From contig NZ_JBHTCG010000013.1 in the NCBI RefSeq assembly GCF_042665155.1, positions 166,033-230,032 on the forward strand: DNA of 64,000 nt, given 5' to 3'. The position numbers were made by a program, and so were the translations under genes. Below the pieces are notes generated by a model. The model ran no database searches and was not told where the DNA came from. It saw only the letters and a list, made by a program, of their open reading frames with translations. Shown one piece after another: positions 44,501-53,583 of this stretch. Numbering within the stretch: the stretch's first letter is position 1; each line of letters begins with the position of its first letter. The DNA comes from Sphaerisporangium rhizosphaerae (GTDB lineage Bacteria; Actinomycetota; Actinomycetes; Streptosporangiales; Streptosporangiaceae).

Positions 44501-44791
44501 CACGTTGCCGCGGGGCGCCTGCGCGGCGTCAGGCGAACCCTATGGCGACGTCTCGGAGAGACCCTGCAGACACATGACTTGGACACCACGGTCGCGCTCG
44601 ACGCGCTCTATCAGCACCCCCTCACCGCAGAAGCGGACCGGAGGCTACGCAGAGCGGTCAGGAACGGGGTCAGCGACGAAGACCTCGCCTCGCGCATCGC
44701 CTCGCTGCATCGCGACAACCAGCTCGTCATCCAATCGCGAACCGACAATGACTCGGTGCGCATCGTTAGCACTATGGGAGTTCGTCCATGA
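41534..44791 (+). CDS. PLD-nuclease / SNF2-type helicase fusion
   Basis: 1085-aa protein. Numbered from the upstream ATG at 41471 (21 codons longer), residues 22-240 are a phospholipase-D-fold nuclease with one HKD half-motif (His164, Lys166, then GSSNLT) as in cd-type PLDc_N_Snf2-like domains. Next is an SF2 helicase: Walker A GDVVGLGKT (304-312), VDESH (376-380), LTATPYN, then the C-terminal lobe FTEYKDTA...IATDVLSEGQNLQDA and IQRAGRVDRIGQ. GTG 41534 matches the family start xTRIFDNI. Its stop overlaps the methyltransferase start (ATGA), so the two act together. DISARM class 1 pairs an SNF2 helicase (DrmD) with a methylase in the same way. Confidence 0.9.
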   Translation: MTRIFDNIKDKLGEHLQVTLQEFERMDVAVGYFNLRGWRIFDQIVREKTTGDGPTVRILIGMVTAGPQDETLEHLQAAVDGAGRPEADATVARDRKAQFLDQLRTQLMRGLPSASDRATLQSLRSFLADNNVAIRVFTRRPLHGKTYIFHRVDSNNPIIGFVGSSNLTAPGLTHNLELNVDVVDSTAAANLAEWFENRWDDKFSRPVTADILALLDESWATAEPRRPYEVFLKVCYDLSRDVREGLAEYSIPPEIGSRLLDYQTTAVRTLARRIMTRGGTMLGDVVGLGKTLTAIAVALMLRDEHGYMPLVVCPKNLVSMWEEHLEAYELHGRVVAYSMAHAILPELRRYGFVIVDESHTLRNDTRRDYKAVQDYIHANESKTLLLTATPYNIRFLDVANQLGLYIDEDEDLGITPTKALAQDPRLADKVDGKITTLAAFRRSEDPDDWKRLMSEHLVRRTRSFIRSSYAKTDDDGLEYLEFSDGRRFRFPAREPRPISHSFGQNDPASIMADDDTLRTLTALSLPRYQMGKYLIKNPELNDDERLFVENLNRGRGQVAGFVRTTFYKRLSSCGYSFTLSLRRHIARNELFTYAIDQGLPIPTGTIVDTNLVDDDDPTASELDTAERLGDDPARRYEALSSAAPNSVTWVRPSMFTAALRADLDRDTAALRGLLVSYGGWSADVDSKLAALLKLIQKTHPDEKILVFTEYKDTATYVGAELKAAGVSAVGVVTGDSDNPTALAHRFAPASNTLPGHEVHSTADELRILIATDVLSEGQNLQDAYIVVNYDLPWAIIRLIQRAGRVDRIGQQSDQVFIYSFFHESVDAVISLRQRIAARLSANAEAFGSDEQFFGTDGEVKAITDLYNGTLDDLDAAEEVDASSLAYQYWRAAEQLDPAYAERVAALPDMIDATRRRRVTDMDDGVLCYVRTEAGIDGFAFANPDGEPRLLTGHEVLRAFESTPDEPGLEIRPDHEDLVKELVRGVLATPHVAAGRLRGVRRTLWRRLGETLQTHDLDTTVALDALYQHPLTAEADRRLRRAVRNGVSDEDLASRIASLHRDNQLVIQSRTDNDSVRIVSTMGVRP

Positions 44792-47547
44792 GCACAACGC
44801 GTCTCCTCGACCTCGTTGATGCGCGTGACTTTCGCACGTTGTTCATCGACGAGCTCGGCTGGAACAATCCTGACCAACCCGACCGAACCTTCTCTATTGA
44901 AGAACAAAGCCACACACTGACCCAGATCGCGGGTTACAAGGGCATGCGAATCTGGTACTGCCCCGACCTGCCGACTCGCAAAACGCAGCGGTCTCTGGAT
45001 GAACTCATCGGCCGGGACAACCATGAGCGTCTAGTCATCTTCGCGAACGAGTCCCGTCAAGAATGGCGCTGGCCCCGCAGAGCGCAAACCGGCGGCGTCA
45101 ACGCCAAGCTACTCGCGCATCAGCATGTCGTCGGCGATAGCGACGCGCACTTGGCCGGACAGCTCGAGGCTATCGCGATCGACTTCGAAGAAGATCTTCC
45201 CCTAGTCGAACTGCTCAACCGGATGCGCCAAGCCTTCGACTCTGAAGCCGAAGCAGCTTCCGTCCAAGCGGCGCGCCTCATGGGCACCCTGTACGCCGAG
45301 CTTGACCAGTCGAAGGTGCCCCCCCACGACGCTACCCTGCTCTTGGCACGGCTCCTGTTCCTACTCTTCGGCGATGACACAGGCATGTGGGGAAAGAAGC
45401 CCGATCTTTTCCATCGCTACCTCCTCAATCACACCAGTGACGTCACGCTGAACACTGACATGGAGGAGCTCTTCAGAACACTTGACACCCCGGACGCTAA
45501 ACGCAAGCTCCCATCGGGCAGCTCCTTGACACCTTTTCCCTACGTTAACGGCGGACTCTACGCCGACCCCTTGCCGGTCCCACCCTTAGCGCCAAGGTTC
45601 CGTGAAGCCTTGCTGAGCGCCTGCGAGTTCGACTGGGCGATTATCTCACCAGCCGTCTTTGGCTCCATGTTCCAAACCGTGAAGGACAAGGACGCGCGCC
45701 GACACGGCGGGGAACACTACACCACCGAAGAGAACATTTTCAAGACCATCGGCCCTCTCTTCCTCGACGAGTACCAGGGCAGGCTTGAAAACGCCTGGGA
45801 CAACAAGGCAGAGCTCACCAAACTCCACAATGATCTCGGCCGACTACGGTTTTTCGACCCGGCATGCGGCTGTGGAAACTTCCTCATCGTGGCCTACCGC
45901 GAACTGCGCGCCCTCGAACTGGAACTACTCAAGCGACGCAGACACCTCGACCAAATTAGCCCATCCCAGGCGGCTGGCGTCAAGCGGTCCCAGATGAGCC
46001 TCGATGTCACGGGAGAGATCAAGGTCACTCTGGACCACTTCTACGGCATTGAGATCGAGGAATGGCCAGCCCGCATCGCCGAGACCGCTATGCTCCTCGT
46101 CGACCAGCTAGCCAACCAGCGAATGGAGCAGGACTTCGGCCTGGCTCCTGACCGGTTGCCAATTGCCATTGCACCGACCATCCTCCACGGTAATGCTCTG
46201 CGTACCAATTGGGAAACAGTATGCCCTCCGGGCCCTGATGTGATCGTGTTCGGCAACCCGCCCTTCAGTGGACGAGGGGATAGGACCGCTGCACAAACTG
46301 CTGACCAAAAGTTCATTTGGGGCAAGCAGTACAACATCAATCTGGATTACGTCACGTGCTGGTACCTGAAGACGGTACGCTACTACGGCAACATCGCTAG
46401 TAGATGGGCCTTCGTGTCCACCAGTTCCGTGTGTCAGGGGGAGCCAGTCGCCACACTGTGGCGTCCTATCCTCGACGCCGGCTGGCGATGCCGGTTCGCT
46501 CACCGGTCGCTGCAGTGGGACTCGGAAGCGCCCGGGAAGGCTGCCGTACATGTGTCCATCGTCGGTTTTGATAAGGCGAAATCCTCACCGAAACCAACCT
46601 TGTGGACGTACCCCGCAGGTGGCCACGGTAATGGGACAGCGCACCTCGTCGCGCGCATCAATCCCTACCTCGTCGAGGGGCAAAACTTGCTCGTTGTTAA
46701 ACATGTCAAGCCGTTGTCGCCGCAGCTGCCCGAGGCGGCGTTCGGGAGCATGCCGAACGACGGGGGAAACCTGCTCGTGGAGGTGGATGACTACCCAGAA
46801 GTAGCGGCCGACCCAGTTGCGGCCAAGTATCTTCGACGGTTCATCCAGGCCAAGGAGTTGCTTCACAACAGGCAGCGATGGTGCTTGTGGATGGTGGACC
46901 TCGACCCGGCTGATGTCGACCGCAGCGACATCTTGCGTACGCGGATAGAAGCCGTTCGCAAGCACCGAGCCAACAGCAAGAGCCCCACGACCAGTGCAAG
47001 GATGCATCCGCCGCACCTGTTTGGACAGATAGCTCAGCCCGACACGTCGTATCTTGGCATCCCGCGACACGTAAGCGAACATCGCCGTTTCTACGCGGCG
47101 ACGCGATACGAAGCGGACACCATCTGCGGCGACGCAAACTTCCTTATCCCCGATCCCGACGGGTTCGCTTTGGGGGTAATCTCATCCACAATGTTCATGA
47201 TTTGGCAGAAGACCATCGGCGGACGCCTCAAGTCAGACCTGCGATTTTCGAAGACGTTCACCTACAACACCTTCCCTCTCCCTAGCTTGACGGCGGACCA
47301 GAGGGTACTGGTTATTGAGGGCGGGGCACGCATCGTCGCTGCACGCGAGGCTCATCTTGGATCCTCCTTAGCAACCCTGTATGACCCATATTCCATGCCG
47401 AATGACCTCGTTGAGGCACATCGGGACCTCGACAAGGTCATTGACATGATCTTTAACATCACGAAATCGGACGACGCAGGAAGGCAGAGGACGCTGTTTC
47501 GGAAGTACGCCCAGCTCACAGGGCAAGGTGTCCTCCCTGAGGTCTAG
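44788..47547 (+). CDS. MmeI-type adenine DNA methyltransferase
   Basis: 919-aa protein. An N-terminal domain (DFRTLFIDELGWNNPD...LVIFANESRQEW) is followed by the helical MmeI-like spacer (ending FGSMFQTVKDK...GGEHYTTEENIFK), SAM motif I FDPACGCGNFL (356-366) and catalytic motif IV NPPF (490-493). A target-recognition region follows, and the tail LYDPYSMPNDLVEAHRDLD is the MmeI C-terminal signature. NPPF marks N6-adenine or N4-cytosine methylation. The nuclease function seems to be supplied by the PLD-helicase upstream, with which it overlaps by ATGA. Likely self-protection plus specificity subunit of a restriction system. Confidence 0.88.
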   Translation: MSTTRLLDLVDARDFRTLFIDELGWNNPDQPDRTFSIEEQSHTLTQIAGYKGMRIWYCPDLPTRKTQRSLDELIGRDNHERLVIFANESRQEWRWPRRAQTGGVNAKLLAHQHVVGDSDAHLAGQLEAIAIDFEEDLPLVELLNRMRQAFDSEAEAASVQAARLMGTLYAELDQSKVPPHDATLLLARLLFLLFGDDTGMWGKKPDLFHRYLLNHTSDVTLNTDMEELFRTLDTPDAKRKLPSGSSLTPFPYVNGGLYADPLPVPPLAPRFREALLSACEFDWAIISPAVFGSMFQTVKDKDARRHGGEHYTTEENIFKTIGPLFLDEYQGRLENAWDNKAELTKLHNDLGRLRFFDPACGCGNFLIVAYRELRALELELLKRRRHLDQISPSQAAGVKRSQMSLDVTGEIKVTLDHFYGIEIEEWPARIAETAMLLVDQLANQRMEQDFGLAPDRLPIAIAPTILHGNALRTNWETVCPPGPDVIVFGNPPFSGRGDRTAAQTADQKFIWGKQYNINLDYVTCWYLKTVRYYGNIASRWAFVSTSSVCQGEPVATLWRPILDAGWRCRFAHRSLQWDSEAPGKAAVHVSIVGFDKAKSSPKPTLWTYPAGGHGNGTAHLVARINPYLVEGQNLLVVKHVKPLSPQLPEAAFGSMPNDGGNLLVEVDDYPEVAADPVAAKYLRRFIQAKELLHNRQRWCLWMVDLDPADVDRSDILRTRIEAVRKHRANSKSPTTSARMHPPHLFGQIAQPDTSYLGIPRHVSEHRRFYAATRYEADTICGDANFLIPDPDGFALGVISSTMFMIWQKTIGGRLKSDLRFSKTFTYNTFPLPSLTADQRVLVIEGGARIVAAREAHLGSSLATLYDPYSMPNDLVEAHRDLDKVIDMIFNITKSDDAGRQRTLFRKYAQLTGQGVLPEV

Positions 47548-47964
47548 TCGCTAGCATTCTCAGTCCGGGCATCAGCCCGTATCAGGCTGTTTATCCGAGA
47601 GGATGAAAGAGGTGGCCCTCTGTGCCCCGGAGAACGACATTGTCCTAACGAGCGAGTGTCATTCCCCGGGGTGGCGGGCTGTCGCCTTCCGGCGGCGCGG
47701 TTTCTACCTCCCTCGCTCGCGACCATCCTTGGAGCAACATAACGAGGCATCCTGCAAGTATTCGCAGGCGTTCGCCCGTCCAGCCTTCCTCGCCTGTGAC
47801 CTGCGGATGGCATGACACTCTTGATAGTTGTCGCGAACTTCCACCGCTCGTTATTCATGACGCACGTAGCGGTAGGAGCACATCATTAGATGGCGACCCG
47901 AAGCTACGCCGTTCCATGCCAGCTTGTTGGATAGTCCTGTACTTGTCAGAACCCGTCGTATGTC
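47548..47964. other. 417-bp gap with weak terminator-like hairpin
   Basis: CGGGC-atca-GCCCG at 47566-47579 just after the methyltransferase stop could end the transcript. No gene supported in the rest. Confidence 0.35.
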
Positions 47965-48640
47965 AATCGATAAGCTCCGGACGACGGCTCACCAGTGCAC
48001 GCTGAGCCGTCACCAAGCACTCGCGTAACTCCTTTGGCCAAAAGCCTCACCTGGATAGCGGTGACGGATGACGCTGTCTAGATCTCCGGCGCGGTTAACC
48101 AGGTCAGCTAGGGACTTGCGCCGCATCTCGAATGCGGCGAGGCCTTGGTCTACGGCGGCGTCAAGGTTGCCTTTCTTAGCGTGGATGATGCCGAAGTTTA
48201 TGTGGGCGTCGGCTACGCGCATGGGGCGTTGCTGGGGCCGTCGGGACGGGTGTGGATCTAATTGGTTTCGAGGGCGTGTTCTTCGGCGCGGTCGTTGTCT
48301 TCGAGCCAGGTGTAGGCGGTGGCGGCTCAGAAGAGCCATTTGGCGTGGTCGAAGACGAAGTAATGGTCGGGAATGCCGAGGATGGGGAGCTTGGCGAGAG
48401 TGTCGGTGCCCCTTGTTGGGCTTTGTCGGCTTCATGGCGGTCCCCGACGCGCGCCAAACCCGCGGCCTCTTGCAGGATGAGTTGGACCATGGCGCTGGTT
48501 CGGCCGGCGACGGTTTGTCCAATGCGCACTGCGGTGACGACGTCTTCGTAGCGGCCTTCGACCAGGGCGAACCATACGGATATCTGGTAGGCCAGTCCGG
48601 CACCACCGGCTGGGGCGGCTTCGGCACCAGCACGAGCACT
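47965..48640 (-). pseudogene. Truncated second copy of the XRE/TPR-type regulator
   Basis: Minus-strand DNA matching the 3' half of the regulator pseudogene at 52135-53428, with a constant offset near 4.17 kb. It begins at YQISVWFALVEGRYEDVV and ends beyond the NRAGDLDSVIRHRY segment. The N-terminal HTH half is missing, the frame changes near 48.4 kb, and a TGA replaces the Tyr codon of the FYAATAYTW segment. Thus it is a dead fragment; with the downstream copy it brackets the two genes at 48763-52072. Confidence 0.8.
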
Positions 48641-48762
48641 TGGGGGAGTGCCCGATGAACAGCTCCTGTTTGAAACTCTCAACGATCCGCCGTCTCGCGC
48701 CCGAGCTGCTGGTCACCGCGCGCACCCAGCGGCATAACCTCAGGCTTTGAACCTCTCTAGTT

Positions 48763-49704
48763 CTAGTGACGCTTCCTCACCGGCTCATCAGGAGTGTGGA
48801 TCACGATGCGCCATCCGTTCGTCGATGACCCTTCGATCCGTACCTGGTCAATCGCACGAGGAGGGCCAGAAATCGTGATGTCACCTGCGAGGATCTTTGA
48901 GGTCACCTCACGGCTCGTGTCGATGACAGCGACAGGACGAGACGCTCGATCCATGAGGGAGAGCACTTCACTCTGGACATCTTCATCAAGTTCGGGCACT
49001 AGATGGCCCAGTGCCTCCAGCACCTCGGCTGGAGCCCCCCGCTCGACGCGATGGAGCACAGGAGCAACCTTCCCGGGAAGGTCATCAGCACAGTCTGCGA
49101 GGGCATCAAACAGAACGCCAGTACCCACGCTTGGCCTGCTGAAAACTTGGATGCCGAACGCCTGAGGAAAGTACCCGGCCTGGTTGGTAAGGCGATCACC
49201 GCACAACACTTGACCATCAGGCAGACCTGCGGCAACCAAGGCGCCTTTCTGCAGGTCACCGGGCTTGTCTAGCACGTTCGTTATAGCCGACAGCTTCACT
49301 TCGCCGGACTCTAACTCCTCAAGCGTAGCCCCATTAGGAGCCACCACCTGAAGCTTCAGGACACCGGCGATGCGCTGAGTTGCCGCCTCCGCTCGGAGGC
49401 ACAACAGCAACCCAGCTGACGTTCTACCGTTCATGCGCTCTACTAGTCGCTTTGTAAGCAAATCGACGGATTTGAGGAAGTCTTCATCGTCCCCTAAGTA
49501 CAGATGCCGAAATAGCACCTGTGCCTCCAAGTCCATGAAAACGCCGGGAGGAGGCGCGTCAGGCTTCGCCGCCATCCTCCACAGGGAGGCGATGTGATCA
49601 TTTAGGAACTTCTCGACTTCACTTTCTACAGCTTGTAGCTGCGGCCGTCGAGTCGCAGCCCCTGGCGCCACCCTCGCGTAGGTCATGTGAGTGATGTCGA
49701 ACAT
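48763..49704 (-). CDS. Unrecognised 313-aa protein paired with the Mrr/STAND protein
   Basis: Soluble protein without signal peptide or membrane segment. ATG 49704 has GGAGGG upstream. Residues about 85-170 (RMNGRTSAGLLLCLRAEA...GVLKLQVVAPNG...LQKGALVAAGLPDGQVLCGD) and the GYFPQAFGIQVF segment faintly recall the nucleoid-associated NdpA/YejK family, but I would not assign it. Divergent from the Mrr/STAND gene with 124 bp between starts, and both are bracketed by the duplicated regulator fragment, so it probably belongs to the same module, as sensor, regulator or self-protection partner. Confidence 0.7.
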   Translation of the reverse strand: MFDITHMTYARVAPGAATRRPQLQAVESEVEKFLNDHIASLWRMAAKPDAPPPGVFMDLEAQVLFRHLYLGDDEDFLKSVDLLTKRLVERMNGRTSAGLLLCLRAEAATQRIAGVLKLQVVAPNGATLEELESGEVKLSAITNVLDKPGDLQKGALVAAGLPDGQVLCGDRLTNQAGYFPQAFGIQVFSRPSVGTGVLFDALADCADDLPGKVAPVLHRVERGAPAEVLEALGHLVPELDEDVQSEVLSLMDRASRPVAVIDTSREVTSKILAGDITISGPPRAIDQVRIEGSSTNGWRIVIHTPDEPVRKRH

Positions 49705-49828
49705 GGCAGTCCCTCCACTGTGTGCGCCTAACATTATCCACGACTTTGCCAGTAGATAGCACAGACAGGCTGACGCCAGAGAGGTCCACTCGTGTCACAG
49801 GGGTGTATCGCCACAAACCAGGACAATT

Positions 49829-52072
49829 GTGTCTGATTACGATTTCCGCTCGCTGTCTCCGACTGACTTTGAGTACTTCGTTTGTGATCTACTCAACACT
49901 GTGCTTGGCCTGCGCCTGCACTCCTATCCCCCTGGGCGTGATCAAGGGATCGACCTTCGACAGGTCGACGCCGGCGATAGGATCACGGTCGCTCAGTGCA
50001 AGCACTACGCAGGTTCGCCATGGTCGACTTTCCGTCGAGCCGCCCTGAAGGAGGCAGACAAGCCTGGCGCGGCGAGCGCCGATCGATACATCCTTGCGAC
50101 CTCGTTCCCCCTTACGCCCCCGAATCATGCCGAGATTGTCAAGGAACTCCGCAAGCTCGGGCTTGCAGTGGACCACGACGACGTCTGGGGCCCGCGGGCG
50201 CTCAACGATGCCCTTGGCCTCCATGCCGAAGTCGAACGCCGGCACATCAAGCTCTGGCTCTCCTCCAGCACAGTATTGGAGGATTTCATCCACAGCCGCC
50301 GGTGGCGGCGCACGGAAGCCATTTTAGAAGATATTCTCGATCGGGTCAGGCTATGGGTGGAACCTCCAGCCTACGCGGAAGCACTTCACACCCTTGAGGA
50401 AGAGGGCATCTGTATCGTGGCGGGGCCTCCGGGGGCCGGGAAGACCTTTCTCGCTGAGATGATCGCGTTAGCGGCAGCACGTGATAAATGGGAGGTAGTC
50501 CATGTGGCCAGCGCACTTGAGGCCTGGGATCTTTTGCGGAAGGATGATACTCCCCGGCTTTTCTACTACGACGACTTCCTGGGGCAGGCCGAACTCAAGC
50601 CAACCGCTTCAGACGAGGGGCCTCACCTGGAATCCTTCATTGATCGCGTCCGAAAGCTGAGGCGACACAAGCGTCTGATTATAACCAGCCGAGAACAAGT
50701 GCTTCGGCAGGCCTCACTTTCCAATAGTGAATCACTCGCCAGGATCGCGGGCGCGCCGATGCCTCACATGATCGCTTTGTCAACATACGATCTTCAAACC
50801 AGGGCTCATATCCTGTTTAATCACCTATACTTTTCGGATATTTCGGACCATGAGCGCCGCCACCTTTCAATAGATAATCGGCTAATCAATCTCGTCCAAC
50901 ATCCCTCGTATAACCCACGCGTGGTTGAGGCCATCACAGGAAGGGTTCGATCGACAACAACAGGCCTCGAACTTTTGACGCAGCTCGGCGAAGCCTTGGA
51001 CAACCCTGCCGCGGTTTTTAAGGTTAGCTTTAGAGCACTTAGTGAGTCCGCCAAAGAGGTATTGCTAACCATGGCAACGCTCCCGGCGCGGCCAATCCCT
51101 CTTGATTATCTACGGAAACTTAGTGGCCAGCCAATTACCTCTTTGACGTGGAAGGGAACATGGCAATCCCTTGAACCGGCTTGGGTGAACTTAACCGGTC
51201 AGGGTGCGGCAAAGTCCTTGGTGTTTGCGAACCCGGGATGCCGCGACTATGTGTTGAGCCTACTTGACGATGTCGACATGGCAAGCGAGCGAGTCAACCG
51301 CATTATGCACTTGAGCCAACTAGTCTTTCTGACTCAGGCTGCAGGCCTATTGCCGGGCCCTCTCCGATCTCAACATAGAGCCAATCGGGCCGAACTCGCT
51401 CACGTCCTGAGAAGCCGCAGCAAGGAGATCGCAAGCTTGATCGGGGACTTCGTTGCAAGTGAGCTATCTCCCAGCACCTCACAGACAGCGACCCTGGTGG
51501 TGCTCCGCGAGGCAGCCGCCCTCGTCGCGGTGTACGGCACGGCAGAAACATCTGCATGGCTCTGGGATCGGCTCTCGGTTATCGAGCGGCACGGGAAGAG
51601 TCTTCCAACTGTCGACGGGCTTGCCCTTGCAGCCCAGCTATGCGCAGTGCCTGCGGAGACATCTGACGCTCGCGACACCATGGTGAGGATTCTTGTCAGG
51701 AAATCGGTCGAAAACATCTCAACCTTGCGGGATTTGGACGCATATGAGGCGCTTCCTTCAAATCTGCAGGCCAGCGACATCCATGAGGTTGCGCAGAATA
51801 GGGCTATCTCTGTAATCACATCCGAATTGGACAATCTTCTTGGCTCGTCCATCGATGGGGATACAATGCGGGATACAGGGTTTGATCTGAAAGAACGTGC
51901 CGCTTGGTACGGGCACGAGGTAGAAATCGACGTCCTGCTCGACCGCGTCGATGACCTTATGTATACGGAAGAAAGCGACCCGATTGATTGGCCGGAAGCC
52001 GTGACTCCTCGCCTCGAATTTAAGCATGAAAGTGAAGCAATCAGGACGATCTTCAGGGGATTAGTGAATTGA
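49829..52072 (+). CDS. Mrr-like nuclease fused to STAND-type NTPase
   Basis: 747-aa protein. Residues 10-130 are an Mrr-type PD-(D/E)xK nuclease: Glu15 (DFEYFVCDLL), Asp42 (QGIDLR) and Gln56-x-Lys58 (AQCKHY). A P-loop NTPase follows with Walker A GPPGAGKT (199-206), Walker B RLFYYDDF (243-250) and the LIITSRE sensor strand, as in novel-STAND (nSTAND3) proteins; the last 350 residues are helical, with no repeat that I can define. STAND nucleases of the Avs type cut DNA once a phage protein is sensed. GTG 49829 follows AGGA. GC content is clearly lower than in the AICE core. Confidence 0.85.
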   Translation: MSDYDFRSLSPTDFEYFVCDLLNTVLGLRLHSYPPGRDQGIDLRQVDAGDRITVAQCKHYAGSPWSTFRRAALKEADKPGAASADRYILATSFPLTPPNHAEIVKELRKLGLAVDHDDVWGPRALNDALGLHAEVERRHIKLWLSSSTVLEDFIHSRRWRRTEAILEDILDRVRLWVEPPAYAEALHTLEEEGICIVAGPPGAGKTFLAEMIALAAARDKWEVVHVASALEAWDLLRKDDTPRLFYYDDFLGQAELKPTASDEGPHLESFIDRVRKLRRHKRLIITSREQVLRQASLSNSESLARIAGAPMPHMIALSTYDLQTRAHILFNHLYFSDISDHERRHLSIDNRLINLVQHPSYNPRVVEAITGRVRSTTTGLELLTQLGEALDNPAAVFKVSFRALSESAKEVLLTMATLPARPIPLDYLRKLSGQPITSLTWKGTWQSLEPAWVNLTGQGAAKSLVFANPGCRDYVLSLLDDVDMASERVNRIMHLSQLVFLTQAAGLLPGPLRSQHRANRAELAHVLRSRSKEIASLIGDFVASELSPSTSQTATLVVLREAAALVAVYGTAETSAWLWDRLSVIERHGKSLPTVDGLALAAQLCAVPAETSDARDTMVRILVRKSVENISTLRDLDAYEALPSNLQASDIHEVAQNRAISVITSELDNLLGSSIDGDTMRDTGFDLKERAAWYGHEVEIDVLLDRVDDLMYTEESDPIDWPEAVTPRLEFKHESEAIRTIFRGLVN

Positions 52073-52134
52073 GTGCGGCTACGACTATAGGCTGGATGCA
52101 GCGGGTTTATCGCGTGTCCAATACGGACACCCCC

Positions 52135-53428
52135 TTAGTCGAGAAGCTCCGGACGGAGGTTCGACAGTGCACGCCGCGCTCTCACGAATCGCTCGTGGAA
52201 CTCTCTGGCTAGGTCTTCGCGCCGGTAACGGTGGCGGAGAACTCGATCAAGGTCTCCTGCACGATTGACGAGGTCAGTGAGGGACTTGCGTTCGATGTCG
52301 AAGGCGGCCAGGCCCTGCTCGACGGCGGCGTCCAGGTCGCCTCGGCGGGCGTGGATGATGCCGAGGTCTATGTGGGCGTCGGCTACGCGCATGGGGGCGT
52401 TGCTGGTGCCGTCGGGGCGGGTGTGGATCTGGATGGTTTCGAGGGCGTGTTCTTCGGCGCGGTCGTTGTCTTCGAGCCAGGTGTAGGCGGTGGCGGCGTA
52501 GAAGAGCCATTTGGCGTGGTCGAAGACGAAGTGGTGGTCGGGGTTGGTGGGGATGGGGAGTTTGGCGAGGGGTGTCGGCTCCTCGAGTGAGGGCTTTGTC
52601 GGCTTCGCGGCGGTCGCCGATGCGGGCCAGGCCGCGGGCTTCTTGCAGGGTGAGTTGGACCATGGCGCTGGTGTGGCCGGCGACGGCTTGCCCCATGCGA
52701 GCGGCGGTGACGACGTCTTCGTAGCGGCCCTCCACAAGGGCGAATCAGGCTGACATCTCGTAGGCCCAGGCCATGAGTTCGCCGTGGCCGACTTGGCGGC
52801 CCATCTCGTAGGCGGTGCGGCGGGCGGTTTCGGCTTCTTCGCGTTCGCCGAGGTCGTAGTGGACGCAGCCGAGCAGGGCGGTGAGCCAGCCGGTGATGAC
52901 CAGGAGTTCGCGGTGCTGGTCGAGGGTGATGCGGCCGGACAGCAGCCGGCTGATCTGGGCCAGGCGTTTCTGTGTGCGGTCGCGCAGGGTCGCGGCGGGA
53001 ACGACGGGGTAGGCGCGGCAGAGTAGGTCGACGGCTTCGGCGAGTGCTTCCAGGGTGCCGTTGCCGACGTCGGATGCCTGGAGTTGCTGGGCGAGTTCCA
53101 TGGTGCCGTACAGGTCGGCTTCGGCTCTCAGGGCGTCTACCGGTGTGATGGTCACCGCTTCGATGATCTGAACTTGACCGCGGCGGTTCGGGCGGAAGCC
53201 GAGGTCTTCGACGGGTAGTCCGGTGAGTTGGGTGAGGGCGAGCCGGTAGGCGGTTTGGGGCCAGGAGACTTCGCCGGCTTCCCAGCGGCGGATGCGTTCC
53301 TCGTCGCAGGTCAGGCGGTCGGTGATCCCAATAGGCGTGCGGTTGACCTTGTCGGCCATTTCGGCGCGAGTCAGGCGGTGCTCGTTGCGCCAGGCTCTGA
53401 GCTGCACGTTTGGAATGTTGTCGGGCAT
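52135..53428 (-). pseudogene. XRE/TPR-type transcriptional regulator, broken by a stop and a frameshift
   Basis: From ATG 53428 (GGAGGAAGG upstream) an HTH (VQLRAWRNEHRLTRAEMADKVN...ITCDEERIRRWEAGEVSWPQ region) and helical repeats read well to AWAYEMSA, where TGA (about 52743) stands in place of the Trp codon kept in the second copy (VWFALVEGRYEDV). Reading goes on in frame through GRYEDVVTAARMGQAVAGHTS to about 52590, then shifts frame to continue PTNPDHHFVFDHAKWLFYAATAYTW to the normal end. The intact parent would have about 430 residues. Such regulators lie between cargo and core in AICEs. Confidence 0.82.
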
Positions 53429-53583
53429 TTGGTGCCTTCCTCCCGGCTGGGGGCTCAAGAGGGGGACTGTTGGGGGGCCGTTCGGGGGTCCTGTTGTCGC
53501 TTGTTTGCCGGTGGACTTGTCATCAAGCAACCACGGTACGTCACGCGGCCTCCCGCCACAGGGAACGTCGGAGCAACGAGGAG

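Noticed and set aside
41534..47547. Complete DISARM system
   Set aside because: No DrmA or DrmB (DUF1998) gene is present anywhere in the element; only helicase- and methylase-like parts are.
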